Below, one piece after another: positions 36,901-50,800 of a stretch of 64,000 nucleotides of DNA; within the stretch, counting starts at the first letter, position 1, and every line of letters begins with the position of its first letter. The notes beneath the pieces were generated by a model. The model saw only the letters and a program-made list of their open reading frames with translations, had not been told where the DNA came from and ran no database searches. Source of the stretch: Centroberyx gerrardi (taxonomy: Eukaryota > Chordata > Actinopteri > Beryciformes > Berycidae); contig NC_136008.1 in assembly GCF_048128805.1 (NCBI RefSeq), positions 18,739,572 through 18,803,571 on the forward strand, in the 5' to 3' direction. A program made the translations under genes and the position numbers.

Positions 36901-37103
36901 GACATCTCCCTCCGTTGGAAACAGGTATTTTCAGCCACAATCACGCCTTTGTAAACTTATCCAAACAAAAAGCACGACAATTACATTCATAGCAGGTCCG
37001 TTGATACTGTGTTGGTTTGCTGACCTAATTCTCTGATATTTTTTAACGGCAGATTTTTTTTTTTTAATGATCAAACGGCGTCATCATTCAATGTGATACG
37101 TCC

Positions 37104-37111
37104 TGACGTCA
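37104..37111. promoter_or_regulatory. cAMP response element in the zhx1 promoter
   Basis: A full palindromic TGACGTCA lies about 200 bases upstream of the inferred zhx1 first exon, in a CG-containing block (36640-37280) that stands out from AT-rich surroundings. CREB/ATF-family proteins bind this motif. Confidence 0.5.
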
Positions 37112-37550
37112 TTCCTCGGCGACTCTCGGTGCTGTTAAAATTATGGAAACTTGACAAAATGTACAATGTTTTACATCTATAATGTGTTATTCATTAGGTA
37201 GATAGATATTCGCCGTCCGGTAAGAAATGTGGTATTAAACGGCGTGCAAACGGGGCCATAAATCTCTTCGTTTACCGCCCCGGCTGGTTGCCAAAACGTC
37301 CTTACATGACCTGTCATCTCGGGCTGCGTTCAGTAGGACACAGCATTACAAGCTACTTGAGGACAACACCAGCACACTTTCCATCACTACAACTCATCCT
37401 TTCTTTTGTGTGCTGTTTTTATCCTTTTCTTTATTCATATTTAATTTATGTTTGTTTCCATTATGCCTTGATTTTTGTTTTTACTGCAAAGCGCTATGCA
37501 AATACTCTTCTATTAATACCAGTACGAAAAAGAACTAAACTTATATAACT

Positions 37551-37735
37551 TAAAAATATACCATCCTATAGTAATACCGCTATGAACAAAATACTATAAA
37601 AACTGCAGCTATAGGTTAAAAATATACCATCCTATAGTAATACCACTATGAAAAAAATACTATAAAAACTGCAGCTATAGGTTAAAAATATACCATCCTA
37701 TAGTAATACCACTATGAAAAAATACAATAAAATTA
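37551..37735. repeat. 66-bp tandem minisatellite, about 2.8 copies
   Basis: Units start at 37551, 37617 and 37683 with TAAAAATATACCATCCTATA. The first two are nearly identical and the third is cut short. It lies between the zhx1 promoter and the 3' end of atad2. Confidence 0.9.
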
Positions 37736-37759
37736 CTATTTAGTACCAGACACACAATT

Positions 37760-38570
37760 TAAGTTCCCAAAGGAATATTATAGCTATTTTTTGGAAGGAT
37801 ATTATTTGGGTGTAAACTTTATAAGTTACCTGTAGTAAATGTATGCTTTGCCAGCAGCTAATAAATTCAAGACAGGGTGACTGTATCCCAAATGCGTAAA
37901 ACTATTTGATATAAATTTAACACTAGATGATGAAGCAGAAGCTATGGGTGGGAGACTGACATGGGACTCATTTGCGCTGCACAGGTGAGAGCACCCAGGG
38001 GAGTAATGAGTGGGGATGGAGGAAGGGGTCAACTGTCACAAATAGGGACATTTCACATTGGATTGTAAGGCCTACAAATTGTACAAATCATTTTTGAGTT
38101 AAGAGTTGAGTTTGCTCAGGGAAAGCTTCACTGTACACATTTATTTCTCCCACCCAGGTTTTCCCAGCCAGTTCAGGCTTTGCACCCGCGGCCTTTCAGT
38201 TACAAGCCTGCTTCTCCAACTCTTCTTGGGCTGCTGCCACTCCCTGACTGAAGCACATGTAACCAGACACGTGTTGCAAAGAACTCACTGTAACTCTGTG
38301 TCTCATGAAGGAAAAATAGTAAAAAGTAAACATGGTGATGAATTACAATAGAAATTCATTAAAATTTAGACAAATACATTCAAATTTACAAAAAACATAT
38401 ATTATATATATATATATATTTTATATATATTATATAGTGGATTTGCAATACATCCAAAACTCATACTACAGTATAATAATATATAGTAATATGACATGAA
38501 TCCCTAAAAACTGTAGCATTTTCTTGGCAATCTTAATCTGGAGCACAAAAACGGCACATGACAAGAATTA
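37760..38570. other. intergenic, no gene seen
   Basis: AT-rich sequence between the zhx1 promoter and the atad2 3' end. A near-palindromic AT run ('tatattatatatatatatat') lies at 38398-38440. Nothing else stands out. Confidence 0.5.
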
Positions 38571-38582
38571 CGAGGAAAAACC

Positions 38583-38588
38583 TTTAAT
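38583..38588 (-). terminator. candidate atad2 polyadenylation signal
   Basis: ATTAAA on the minus strand, about 140 bases after the atad2 stop codon. Confidence 0.4.
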
Positions 38589-38728
38589 TAAATAAAAGCA
38601 AAAAAAGGTATACAAAGAGTTATCTGTATGATCTATGAAAATAGAACCGGTATTGTTTGTACATTTAAACAGCTGAGGGGATGGAGAGTAACCTTTAAAA
38701 AGAGTCACAACGTTCCTGTTGAAACTCT

Positions 38729-41700
38729 TCAACAGAAGTCTTCGATCTCTTGTTCCATCTCCTAGTCAAATGAAAACACAAGGAAGGGACGAGAAATTAT
38801 GAGCAAAAAATTAATTAATTAATTGAAAATACATTGGGCAAATGTAGCCAACTGCACTCATAACAAGTCTTCCCAGAAGTTGCATGAATAATGAATCAGA
38901 CTGGCAATGTTCTACTTTCATGCTACATTAAATTATCCTAACCCATTCATGCTTAGATGAACCCTTTGCATCTATAAAACAAAAACAGAAAAAACACAAT
39001 AATAAAAGCTCCTTCTCTCAACACAATCAAATACGAACCTGTAGTAGTGCGGCCTTGTTGTAGTCTCGTCTGTGTCTGTAGATGCTCTGGCAGAGCAGAG
39101 CGTAGAGTTTCTCCAGCTGGTAAACCTCATAGCCGTCAGTCTTGGTCACGACTCTCTCCAACAGCTCCTGGAGAAGAGAGGAGAGTGACAGGAGACAGAG
39201 GAAAGAGCGAGAGATGAGGACATCTTTAGCTGGTAAACTTCATAATCCTCTCTGGCGAACACCCTCAGGAGGTGCCGGGGTGAGAGAAGATAAAGATAAA
39301 GTCAGCAGGAAAACAAACTTGTCCTGAGGCTTCTTGTTTTCTAGGGTTTCTCTGGGTAAAGTCAGGTTGCAGTAATCCTGGCTTGACCTGTGGGGTCACA
39401 CACAGTGTTCCATACCTTTAATTTGTCTCTGTCCACCACCACAGGAGGAGTTTGCTGGTCCAGGATCTGCAGAGCTTTGTCCACATCGATCATCTGCTGC
39501 TGCAGCACGGCGTTCTTTAGAGCCCGCGTCATGCGCCTCACACTCCGCTCTGAGACACAACACACACACACACACACACACGTTTATACCACTATAAATG
39601 ATGACACCCTGACACATTCACTTCCTAGTATGAGACAGTGTGTTGCCAGCTAACCTGTGCCAGTATCCTCCTCCACTTTGTCTGCTGCAGGGGGGTCTGT
39701 GGTTGAGGTCTGCCCAGGCTCCATACTCTCTGTTCCTTCTGCTTCCATTGGCTCTCCATGGCCGTTCTGCTCTGCCTCCTCTGCTGTAGTTACCTCGCCG
39801 TTCCCACCGTCTCCCTGTGTTACCGTTTGACTCTTCTCAGCCCCAGTGTCTGCGGGGAGCTCCACATTCCGTGATCGTCCGGCAGGGTTTTCTTCTCTGC
39901 TGCCTGACAGCTTTTGGCTATTATTTTCACTGCTCTCCGCTGCACTGGTTTGTCCCTGGGTATCTGCTTCTGACTCAGTGTGGCTGTCGTCTTCTGGTTT
40001 CCCAATTTCACACGGTACATCCTCCTCTTCAGCCTCCTCCATGGGTTCCTCCTGGCTGTCCTGTTCCTTCGAAGCAGACCCACAGCTAACTTCCTGACTG
40101 GCTGCGAGCCCCGGCTCTACAGCGACCCCCTCCTCGGGCTCCCCTCCTCCTCCCTTCCCAACCTCCTCCTCATCGTCGTCCCCGTCTTCGTCTTCCTCCT
40201 CAGACCCGGCGAGGTGCGCGTCGTCTTTGGAGACGTGAGGGGAGGAGGTGGACCTTTTCTTGGTAATGACGCCGTTACACCAGCGACTCCTCCGCCGCTT
40301 CTTCTTCTGGGCTGGAGGGATATGAGAGGGAGGGAAAGGGGGAGGGTTACTTAAGACAAAAATGGACAAAATGTTGATTCGTCAATAGGTTTGGTGCTCT
40401 GTCCATCACCACAGCTCTTAGGCCCACCGCATTCCATTATCTCTTTAGTTTTCAAACATCAAATTGAAACCCAAATGAGACAATTGCATTGTGGCTTTGG
40501 CAAGGTTCCTACAAATGTGTTGTTTGCTTCCTTTCGACCAAGGTGGATTATTATTATTACATTAGCACCATTTTAATCCTATTATTCAATCAATACTGTT
40601 TCTATTTCACTTCATTTAACCAGGCAATCTGACCTAGATTACATTCCTATTTACAGCAATGGCCTGGGGTGGTCGTAGACTTGGGAGGGAGCGTCACACA
40701 CATTCACACACGTTCTACTAGAACAGTTGGGGGTTCAGTGTCTTGCTCGAGGGCACTTTGGTGCTAGTTTATACGTTGCATTATTTTCAATATGTTTATT
40801 TGTTGTGATCTTTTCGCTGCAATTACTTGTTTTTTTATTATCTTCAGTACCCCCTATTTGTCTTATTCTTATCTAATATTTTATTATCTGCTGCTGCGAT
40901 GACTATATTTCTCCAGAGATCATTCAGGTTTCATCTAATCCAAAACCCTGAAATCCTGGGGAAAAGGACAACCCTGAAAACTGCCACCCTAGCTTATTAT
41001 TCTATTAGTACCACAATACCAACCACTGTGTTTGGGTGTGGTGACAGTAGCAGCAGGCGTGATGGCAGGAGCTGCAGCTGTGGCTCTGGCAGGCTCTCTA
41101 GCTGGGGCCACGTCACCGGCTTTGGCCTCAGCAGGAGGTTTGGGCTGTTTGGGAAGGACGTGGTAGAAGGAGGGAGCAAACCGCGAGGTGGAGCAACCTG
41201 GAGTCAGACAAAAACAGAGCGCAGACTGTCTTAGCCTATGGTTTCTCTACACCTACATTACATTTACCTACCTGAAAACACCTTGCATTCTGAGACTGAA
41301 GCACTGTAGGGGCCTTAGCTGTCTAATTGGTGAAAACAGTGGATGGAATCATTCAATCTACTATGCTATGCATGCTGTGTGATGTGTACATGCTCTTCTG
41401 TTCGTCAAAAAGTCTGCAAGAGTATATTACGGGATCATATGGGCAAAATTTAGAAGTGACAATAGTAAAGGCCTACAAACACACTCAGAGTCTGAGCAAA
41501 TATGCACATGTAGGCATGTGACTATTTGATTCAAACAATAGTATCATGTTAAAAGCATTAAATTTGTGCACTGACAACTTCATAAAAGGTTTTTAAACAT
41601 AGTCAATAAAATTCATACAATTAACCCCATATATTAGTCAGTGAGAGTCAGTGAAAGTCAGCCCTTCGGTAAAGAGGGCTACCAGTGAATGTCAGTGCTC

Positions 41701-41783
41701 AAATAAGTTATCCCTGTGCCTATGACAGTTTAGTCTGTATCATTACTTAAGTTAATTATATTGTGTTTGCCTTCTAACTACAA

Positions 41784-41844
<61 letters not shown>

Positions 41845-44800
41845 CACCTCTTTTGCAGCGCGACTCCTTGAGCTCCTCACAGATCTTCTCAAAGTCTTCA
41901 TCCAGTTCATCTCTGATGATGGCATGGACGGTGTCCTTCAAGGCACACGCTCTGTGGCGGATCTGACGGTCTGGAGGGAAACACACACACAAGATGCAAA
42001 TAATTAAGGTATGTGTTCCTTTTCTTTTACTCCAGGATCACAAATCAATACTCAATATTTTGCACCCAAGGCAAGTTGATTGATTTTATTGTTTGAGTTC
42101 AGCATTTCTTTCATCATCCAATAAGCATAAATGATGAATTTTTATTGAAACAATTACATTATACTAGTAAGTTGTTCATTGTGTTTACCAGAAGGGTCCC
42201 GGTCTGGGTTGTACTCCAGCGCATTCTGCCAGATGAGGTCCACATCATACAGGAACTCCTCGACTGTCTCATAGTGATGGAGGTCAATCCTGGCGAGAAC
42301 AGTGGACAGGTCCATAGGCTGCTTGATCACCTCGGCATAGTCTGGTACCTAAAATACAACACAACAAACACAAGGACATTTTAAAAAGACATATAATATC
42401 TTCTACAACTACCACTATCACTAATACTAGGGGCAAATGGATTGAATTTCAACTGAAAAGGGGATTTTGGTGGGTAATATCCCTTAGTTTGACCTCAGGC
42501 GGGTCTGGGATTAATTTAAGAGGAGCAGCTATTAAAAACACAGATTAAAGATGTAGGTTATTAGAGATACAAGAGATGATTTAGAGCTGCGTTTCTCATT
42601 AAAAAGGGCCGTGGGACTGTTCTGACTGGGTTGCAGATGTGTCATTTCTTTTATATTTTTGGAACCACAATGTACAGCAAATATGCTATAAATAATATGC
42701 AAACCACATATGGGTTTGTTTTGTCCTCTTGGGATGCTGCAGACAAAAACAGTCAAACTGTGGGATGCCCCAAGGTTTCACATGAGGCACAAGAGGATTG
42801 TGTATTCAAACATTAGAGAGGTGTTTTGGAACATTCAACTCTATGAACATGATTTTAGCTGTTTTCATTTTATTTTTTAATGACAACCAGAATCACACAT
42901 CACCACATTTAGAATGTTTTTCATGAGGATTTCATTGTTTTCTTATTTAGAACAGTTTGTTCAATATCTAATTTCTTCCTTTCCTATCTTTGTTATTATA
43001 GCCTAGCCATCTTAATAGAGGTCTAATTTGTTGCCTCCAACATGATGATGTCAAGACAGACATTGTTAAAGAACAAAACAAAGAAAGATAAAGACAGTCC
43101 CTTTTCCCCTGAGTCAACCAGGTTAGTGAAGGAATTAGAAGTACACAACAGGATAGAACAGCATAGAGTAAAACAGAAAGCAGTAAAAAAAAAAAAAAAA
43201 AAAAAAAGCAGGACAAAGACAACAGAACACAGTAGACTCGAGTAAATCCATTTCCACTAGGCCGACAGTGATCTCACTTGGTGACAGCTTAAAGCAAGAC
43301 ATTATTAGGGATTAGAATAGAATAGAATAGAACAGCTACCTCATCTAAATCCACAGGCTTTGTGAAGGCCTTGAAGCGTTTGTCCTGGGACAGGCGGTTG
43401 GTGACGTCACGCAGGAAGAGGCGGAGCTCCCTGAGCGTGTCTTCCTCCTGCTCCTCCAGTCGCTGCGTCTCTTTCTCCGTCAGCTGACGAGGGGGAGGCG
43501 GGGGGGCCACGGGGAGCACCTCCAACGCCTGGAGCGCTGAGGAGAGCCGAGGGTTAACATATATACATTTTACATGACCTTCAAGTTGATCATAATTTTC
43601 ATTTATTTCAGAGATATTTCAGTACTGGATTTTGCCACAATGATTTTCCATGACTTTCCAGGTTTTCCAGGACTCGTATGAAGACTGGACAAGCAGACCA
43701 TGAGCATAAAGGCCCTGACACACCAGTCGGCCAATGTCGGGCCATCGGTAAGCGTCTGTGTCCCTAGTTTTTGTGGTGTGTCCCGCACCGTTGGCACTAG
43801 TCGGACCCCTGTCAGCGGCTTTTCGGCCGATTGAGCATGTTGAATCGGCGGCGGAGCCCGTCGGTGAGAGAGATCACTCTGATTGGCACGAGAAGAGAAA
43901 CGGAAGTGACGAAAGCAAGCAAACGACGAAGTCAAGAGGGCACACACAGAAGGCTCTTCTCCATTCTCCATCTCTATTCCAATACGCGAATATTTTCACA
44001 ACGACATGGCCGTCTGGAATGAAGAAACTGAAGACCAACTGATCAGCATGATTCAGGAGAGGCCAGCTCTGTACGACATCACAGAAAAACGTTATGCCAA
44101 CCGAGTGGTGAAAACAGAACTCTGGCGTGAGATCGAAAATAAACTTGTTATATCAGGTAAGATTTTCTTTAGCAGAAACTGTTCTACCGACTACCGCCAC
44201 CTGCTGGTATGGAGAGTTATTTCCCCTCACGCAGGCGCAGAACGTACGTGCTAGTTGGCCGTTGGCTGTAGTCTTTGCGGTGTGTTCAAGTGCAACTTTT
44301 TGGCCCAGACACAGGCGACGTGAGGCGACGGAACAGTCAGCCTTCGTCGCCGCTGGTTCTTTGATGTCGGTTTGGTGTGTCAGGGCCTTAAGAGAAATGC
44401 TTCTTCAACTAGAAGGCCACACAAAGCCAGCTGCATTACTGAGTTCAGACTGCAGTTTGTTACCAAGCTCATCCATTTCTCACCAGCTTTCTTCTTGGAG
44501 GCAGGGGCCTTGGCAGCCTGGCTGAGGATCAGATCCTCAAAGAAGCTTCTCCTTTCTCTGCTGGTGGGAACCTGGACATGGAAAACCTCCCCGTACTCCA
44601 GACGAAACAACTCCTGAACCTGGGGAAAGGAAGGTGAGGGGGGAGGGAAGACATTTGTGTGGGTGGGTGTTTGTATCAAGGAAATTAAGACAAAACATAA
44701 GTAACTTTAAAGATCAATGCTTAGCAAACTGAATTAAGTATTCACTGCTGTAACAATATGTTTATGTGTTCATGAGTGTTTGTTAGGGCTGCACAATTAA

Positions 44801-47800
44801 TTGAGAAAATACTGAAATTGCAATACTGAAGCTGCAATATTGACCCGTGCAAATTCCAGATAGCAAGACAATTTTTTTTAACCTCAAAAGGAAAGGTGTT
44901 CCAGCCAAGCTCCTAAACAAAGTATTCTGCTGCTGAGAGAATCATTTTATATTCATATTTTCACCCAAATGTTTTTTAAACATTTTTCAATGCTGAAAAA
45001 GAAATGAAAAACGCTGTACCCGCATGAATCACCATTCATATCATAATCTGAAAGTCGACAAGTGCATCACCCTACAGTGCGGTTCTGTCCGTACCTCCAG
45101 GCTGAGTCGGTCATAAGGCAGGTTACAGGTAGCCAGCAGCAGTATGGGAGCGAAGGCGGGGATAGAGTGGAGTAGGCTGAGGAAGGTGGCTCTCAAGGCA
45201 GGACCCACCGTCTCCCACCACTGTCCGATGTGGGGGATGTACAGGATGCTGGGAGACGTCCGCTTGGCTTCAACAAAGATCTACAGAGCATGAGGTCAGA
45301 CAAGGAACATTATGGATATTTATAAAAGCTGGATGTGCATCTATGGAGGGATGTACAGGATAGTGGGACTATTTACAGAACTACAGAGAATTACAGAACA
45401 TAAGATAGGACAGAGGAGTTTAAAAGATGATTGAGATATATATCCAAGGAACAATTTGAGGGGGGATGAGAGGGGATGACATCCCACTTGCTAACAACAG
45501 AATCAAAAGGTGTGATCAGGACAGCATGAAAAAGCAGGATATAATGCACACTGGCAGATATCTACAGAACATAGGAAATGATACAACAACATTAAACACA
45601 GCTGAAACATGCAGTTCTTTCTTTCGGTCTATTTGTCCATAGTACATATTTATCCCCAGTGTCCACAGTGTGAGGAGGTGGGGCCCATGAACTACACAGT
45701 CACTGTGGCAGCCATTTTGGCCAGTGAGGTCCACTGAACAGAACACACTGAATTTGACAAGGCTGCGGAGTACGACTTTCTCCCCGGTGCAAATGTGAAC
45801 AGATAGGTGGACGGTTTACCTGAGCGCAGGTCTCTTCTGGCGCGGTGGCGCTGGCTCCGAACAGCACGGCCATGTCCAGGGTGTACACGGTGAATTTCTC
45901 CAGGGCGTGGAGCAGAGCGGGGGCCAGGTGGGAGCTCTGACCGGAGCCCGGCCTGCCCTCCAGCAGCAGCCTGGGCCGGTAGGAGGTCGGCTGGCTCAAC
46001 ACGCTCCTAGACGAGGAGAGAAGACGGAGAGATAAGAGACAGGTGAGGTGGTGTGGAGGTTCAGATTTACTGTCGGTGAGCATTTGGGAGTAGGTTGGCT
46101 GGATGATCTTCAGAAAGCAGCCTGAGTCAGTAGGAGGCTGGACGGCTCAGAACACTTCCGAAATAAAGGAAAGAATGGAGAGAAAGAGGAGACTGAAAGA
46201 AAAAAGTACAGATTCTGTAAAGTCCCATGCCACATTTGTGGCAAGGACATATAGTTCTTTCTGAATATGGAAAGAGGATTGTGGGAGTTGTGTGAAAATT
46301 CACAGCTATGGTGTGATGATTCATAGTTCAAGTTAAACTTTCACAATGCAACTTTAACTTCTTTTATTAAGCAAATACTGCTCAAAAAGCAACAGACAGG
46401 ATTTGTAGAAAATTTGCTTCTGTAAACTGTTATGTAATTAATCACAGTTTTAATTTCCTGAATGAATGACAAATGAACAAATAAATTATAATAAACTTCC
46501 TGCTTAATATTTCCTCCTGAATGAAGGATAACCCACCTACTGAGGTTGAGGAGTCCGTTGGCCGCAGGTGCTTTGGGTTGAGGCTGAGAGTGAGAGGTCA
46601 GTCCGTTGCAGACTGCTGCATCCTCATCTTCACTGAACATCAGATCATCCTCAAACACACCAGAGGGCACATCTGGAAACACACACACACACACACCCCC
46701 ACACCAACAGTTACTCCCAACAGCTTTTTGAAGCACCTAAAGAGTATGGCGACTGTATAATCACATTTGAAATATTCCATGATTAAGATAGACATGGGGA
46801 TCTGTGCAAAGAAAGAAAGAAAGAAAGAAAGAAAGACAGACAGAGCAGGACTCTACCTTGGTCTCTCTTCCTCTTTAAGCCCTGCTCAGCATGGGGGAAC
46901 AGTCTGCTGACAGTGTGCAAGATGTTCTGCAGGGCAGCGCTGAGCAGAGGGCGGATGGCTGGTATCAGGGCCTTGGCTGGTGACACTACCGCTCTGGGAA
47001 TCACAAACAGGATCACAAACAATCACATATACTGTATATGCCAAGCACACGCAAGCACTGTTTTCTGTAGACAATGTTTATATCCCAAAAAATAGACGGA
47101 AACTAAGGATAACAAACATTTACAATAAAATAAAGTTATCCTGGTCATACCTCTGGGCAGCTGGCACCATATTGGCCATGGCGGACATGAAGTCTCTGTT
47201 GCCGATGGCGATGGAGTTGACGTCGAGCACTAGTTTCTGCGAGGAGGAGTAGATCTGGGGATAGCGACGGCGCAGCGCACACAGAGCAGCCTCTGAACAC
47301 ACTGCCTTGATGTCTGCTCCGCAGTAACCTGGACAATAAAGCCAGATTGCTGTCAGAAAACTATTTTCTATCTGTTCTCATGAGTGTCCAAATCCTTTTG
47401 TCAGTGTTTCCTGGAGAATTTTTCTAGATTGGGTTGGGTTCAATTGGATTTGTATACCAAGATATATGGACAATTAATTGCAATTAATAAAAATAACGTA
47501 ATAAGTTCAATTGCAATTACTTGCAATTGCAATTGAACTTATTACGTTATTTTTTGGGGGGGATGGGCTCAGCAATAAGACCACATGATCAATTTTCCTA
47601 TTACTTTTCTCAAGCTGTGGGAGACCACCATAGCTAAATACATGTAATGGAAATACTGGTTTCATCAGTATATAGCAATACTGTATATTAATGAAAGAAT
47701 AAACGTAAGAATGACTGTCAGAGGAAGCATACAGTATGTACTAAAATGAATTGGTGGATTCAAATAAAGTTGGAATGCGTGTTTGTGTGTGTGTGTGTGT

Positions 47801-50800
47801 ATGTGTGTGTGTGTATGCATACCAACACACTTGTCTGCCAGTTCCTCCAGAAAAGCGTCAGAAGGCTGAGGACTCCACTGTCTGGTGTGGATCTTCAGAA
47901 TGTCCTTTCTCGCCTGGCGCAGGAAAACGGAGCACAGCATTTCAATTTTGGGTCCAATACTTTGCAGAATCTCTTGTGATATTACAACTACAACATTAAA
48001 CTAGTGCATGAGCTGAAGAACATCTGCTGCCTCAGCCCAAAGCCAACGAAAGAGCATTTGGATAGGCTGCACTATGGCTGCCATGTTGCTGCCCCTTCTC
48101 TAAAACTAAAAGCTCAAAATAAAATAAAACATAATACTGCTTACTAGTACACTACCATGGTGATATACCCACCATTAAAGGATAATTCCTGTCATTTTCA
48201 TATGATGTTCAGTAGCTCTTTGGCCTAAGAGTAGTCTAAGAACCTGGCGAAGTCGAAGGACCTAGTTTACATGGTTCAGTTCTCTGGTAGTGGCTACGAA
48301 AACAGCAGAAGCATTAGTGATAGGTGCAACTGCGACATATTTCAAATTTTTGGCAAAAATCATTATTTAACAAATTACAATGTGTTATTGTTGATTCATG
48401 ATGATTTAAAGTTGCAGTCTCAACAGGATTTGTTTGGATACTGACCTCTCTGTCCGGCAGGCCAAAGAGGAACTCTCTGTCGAAGCGTCCTGGTCGTCTG
48501 AGAGCTGGATCGATGGAGTCCAGTCTGTTCGTGGCTCCTATCACTACAACCTCTCCCCTGCTGTCTAAACCGTCCATAAGAGCCAGGAGGGTGGACACAA
48601 TGGAACTATGGAGACATAAAGAGACTCAGATTAGGCAAATGCAGCATTTTGGATTGTGTTAATTGCTCATGTTTGAAAGGTCTCAGACTTGAAGCAGGGT
48701 GGTATAGTGGAGTGACATCCGTTAACATCAAGGTCACAGGTTCAATCCTTGCAACAGCAACAAAACGTGTATTTGTTTACTTAATACTTTTGGTGTATTG
48801 TGCCATCATATAGTTGACAGATTACACTGTATGGAACGTTTGCACATTGGTCATAAAAGTGATCTGATTTTTAAATGAATTTAATTTTTGTTATCTCTGC
48901 TTACGTGAGAGATCACCAAGCACTTGTTTTAAATTTCAGGCGGTGCACAATATCAAACATGCCTTAAATGCAGCCAATGCGGCCAGTAATTGAACTTTGA
49001 TTATTTTCACATGAAGCATGAACTTAAGATCAGCTAAATGCTGATGAAATTCTTAAGATGCAATATTTAAGATTTTGTGAGTGTTCTTCCCTACAGAGCC
49101 TCAACAAAATGCTTCCCACAGACTTCTTGTGTCAATTAAACTTAAACTAACACAATAAAATTGAAAGTGCCTCTTGTGTTGCATGGACAGTCATTTACAC
49201 TCTTGTACTCACCACAGCCACCACAAATAACCTAAAAATCAGAGTGAGGCACTGCTCACCTGTGGATCTGGTCCTGTCTGCTGGACCTGACTGGAGCCAA
49301 ACCATCAATCTCATCGAAGAAGATAATGGCCGGACGCATCTGGTATGCCTGAGAGGAAATCAGCAGGGATCACATCAATTCTTTACGTTCTTTTCAAACT
49401 TGATAGTTACAGGTGGTGCGATGGGAAAAAAGGGCACAGGCATTTGATTTATCCCATCCCACAAGTTCATATATGAAAATATAGTAGGATATCCTTTATA
49501 AGGTCTGTTGTTGGATAGTCTTTGTTGATGGCATTGTCTTTCATTAATATTGGGAACCAGTCAGGGATGCAATCACAGCAAAACAAAAAAGCAGGAAGTG
49601 GTGGGAGAAAGGCACCAATTCCTGCATCCAGAAAAGCCTAAAATACTGGAAGAAAAAAGCATCATCCCTGAATGTTGTGAGTATGTTGTAGAGGCGTGTG
49701 GTTTACCTGGTCAAACAGCAGGCGTAGCTGTCTCTCCGATTCTCCCACCCACTTACTGAGGCAGTCGGCCCCTTTCCTCATGAAGAACGACACCTTCCTC
49801 TCCCCCTGACTGCACTCGTTAGCCAGCGCTCTGGCTACCAGGGTTTTCCCCGTACCTGGAGGACCGTAGAATAGACAGCCCCTGGAGACAAGGGGAAAAC
49901 AGAAGTGAGAGAAAATAATGGGGCAGTTGGAGGTTGAGAAGAGATGGGAGGAGCAGAGAAGAAAGGAAAGGAAAGGACAGGAGATGAAGTCCCTTACACA
50001 ACTTACACATACATATATATATATACACATTAGGTTATTTACCTGGGTGGCTGTATCTTGAACCTCTCAAAGACTTCTGGGTAGAGCAGAGGGAAGACCA
50101 CCATTTCCTTCAGCGCTGAGATGTGTCTATTCAAACCTCCGATGCTATCAAAACTCACCTAGGTCACAAAAACAACGTTATGTTGTTACTGTTATCTTGT
50201 ATTCTGTCCATCTAACTAAAGATATTTCATCTCTCTGTGTCTTACCAACTGTCCTATCATCCATCCATCAGTCATATGTACCATCACGTCTATTTCTGTC
50301 CTTGTTTGTCAGACTAACTCCATCCATTCATCCAATCCAAACCTACCGTCTTGTCTATTTGCATGGGGTCCACGTCAGCTAGGCTGGCTCCGATCTTCAT
50401 CCTGTCCTTCTGGATCCCCAGCAGGTCCTCTTTCACAAGGTTCATGGGCAGACATCTGGAGGAAAAACAACAGAGAAAAGATAAATATCCCTTTTTTATC
50501 AGACTCATTTTATTGGCATTTCTGCTTTGCTGGACAGCATATGGAGGAGAGCGTCACGAGAGATTCCTACAACAGTGTAAGTATGTGGGATGCACTGAGT
50601 CATTGGTCCCACCCTATCAGTAATTATTACCATGAAATAACAGGTTAATGGGGAAGCATTTGAAGCAATGCAATTCGTGAGCTCAGCTTCCCATTAGAAG
50701 TAGGAATCTTAAAAGGCAAACTTGCACTGCAATTTTTTTAAATTAATAAGACAACATAGCGTCACCCCAGACATCTTCACCATTTGGCTGCTATGAGACA

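Larger units (their letters stand above)
38729..47913 (-). other. atad2: atad2 exon map, 3' half
   Basis: Remaining coding exons in transcription order: 47823-47913, 47151-47328, 46857-46993, 46537-46672, 45820-46006, 45095-45280, 44484-44619, 43340-43536, 42189-42348, 41848-41970, 41024-41197, 39655-40311, 39416-39549, 39039-39167 and 38729-38761. The 657-nt exon at 39655-40311 encodes the fast-evolving acidic linker (about 219 residues, rich in E, D, S). The last exon encodes only [10 protein letters not shown] and the stop, as in human where the protein also ends with a QEVENF-type segment. Confidence 0.9.

Noticed and set aside
36646-36954. Plus-strand frame of 102 codons in the zhx1 promoter region
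   Set aside because: It overlaps the CG-rich first exon/promoter of zhx1, has no recognised motif and lacks supporting exons downstream.
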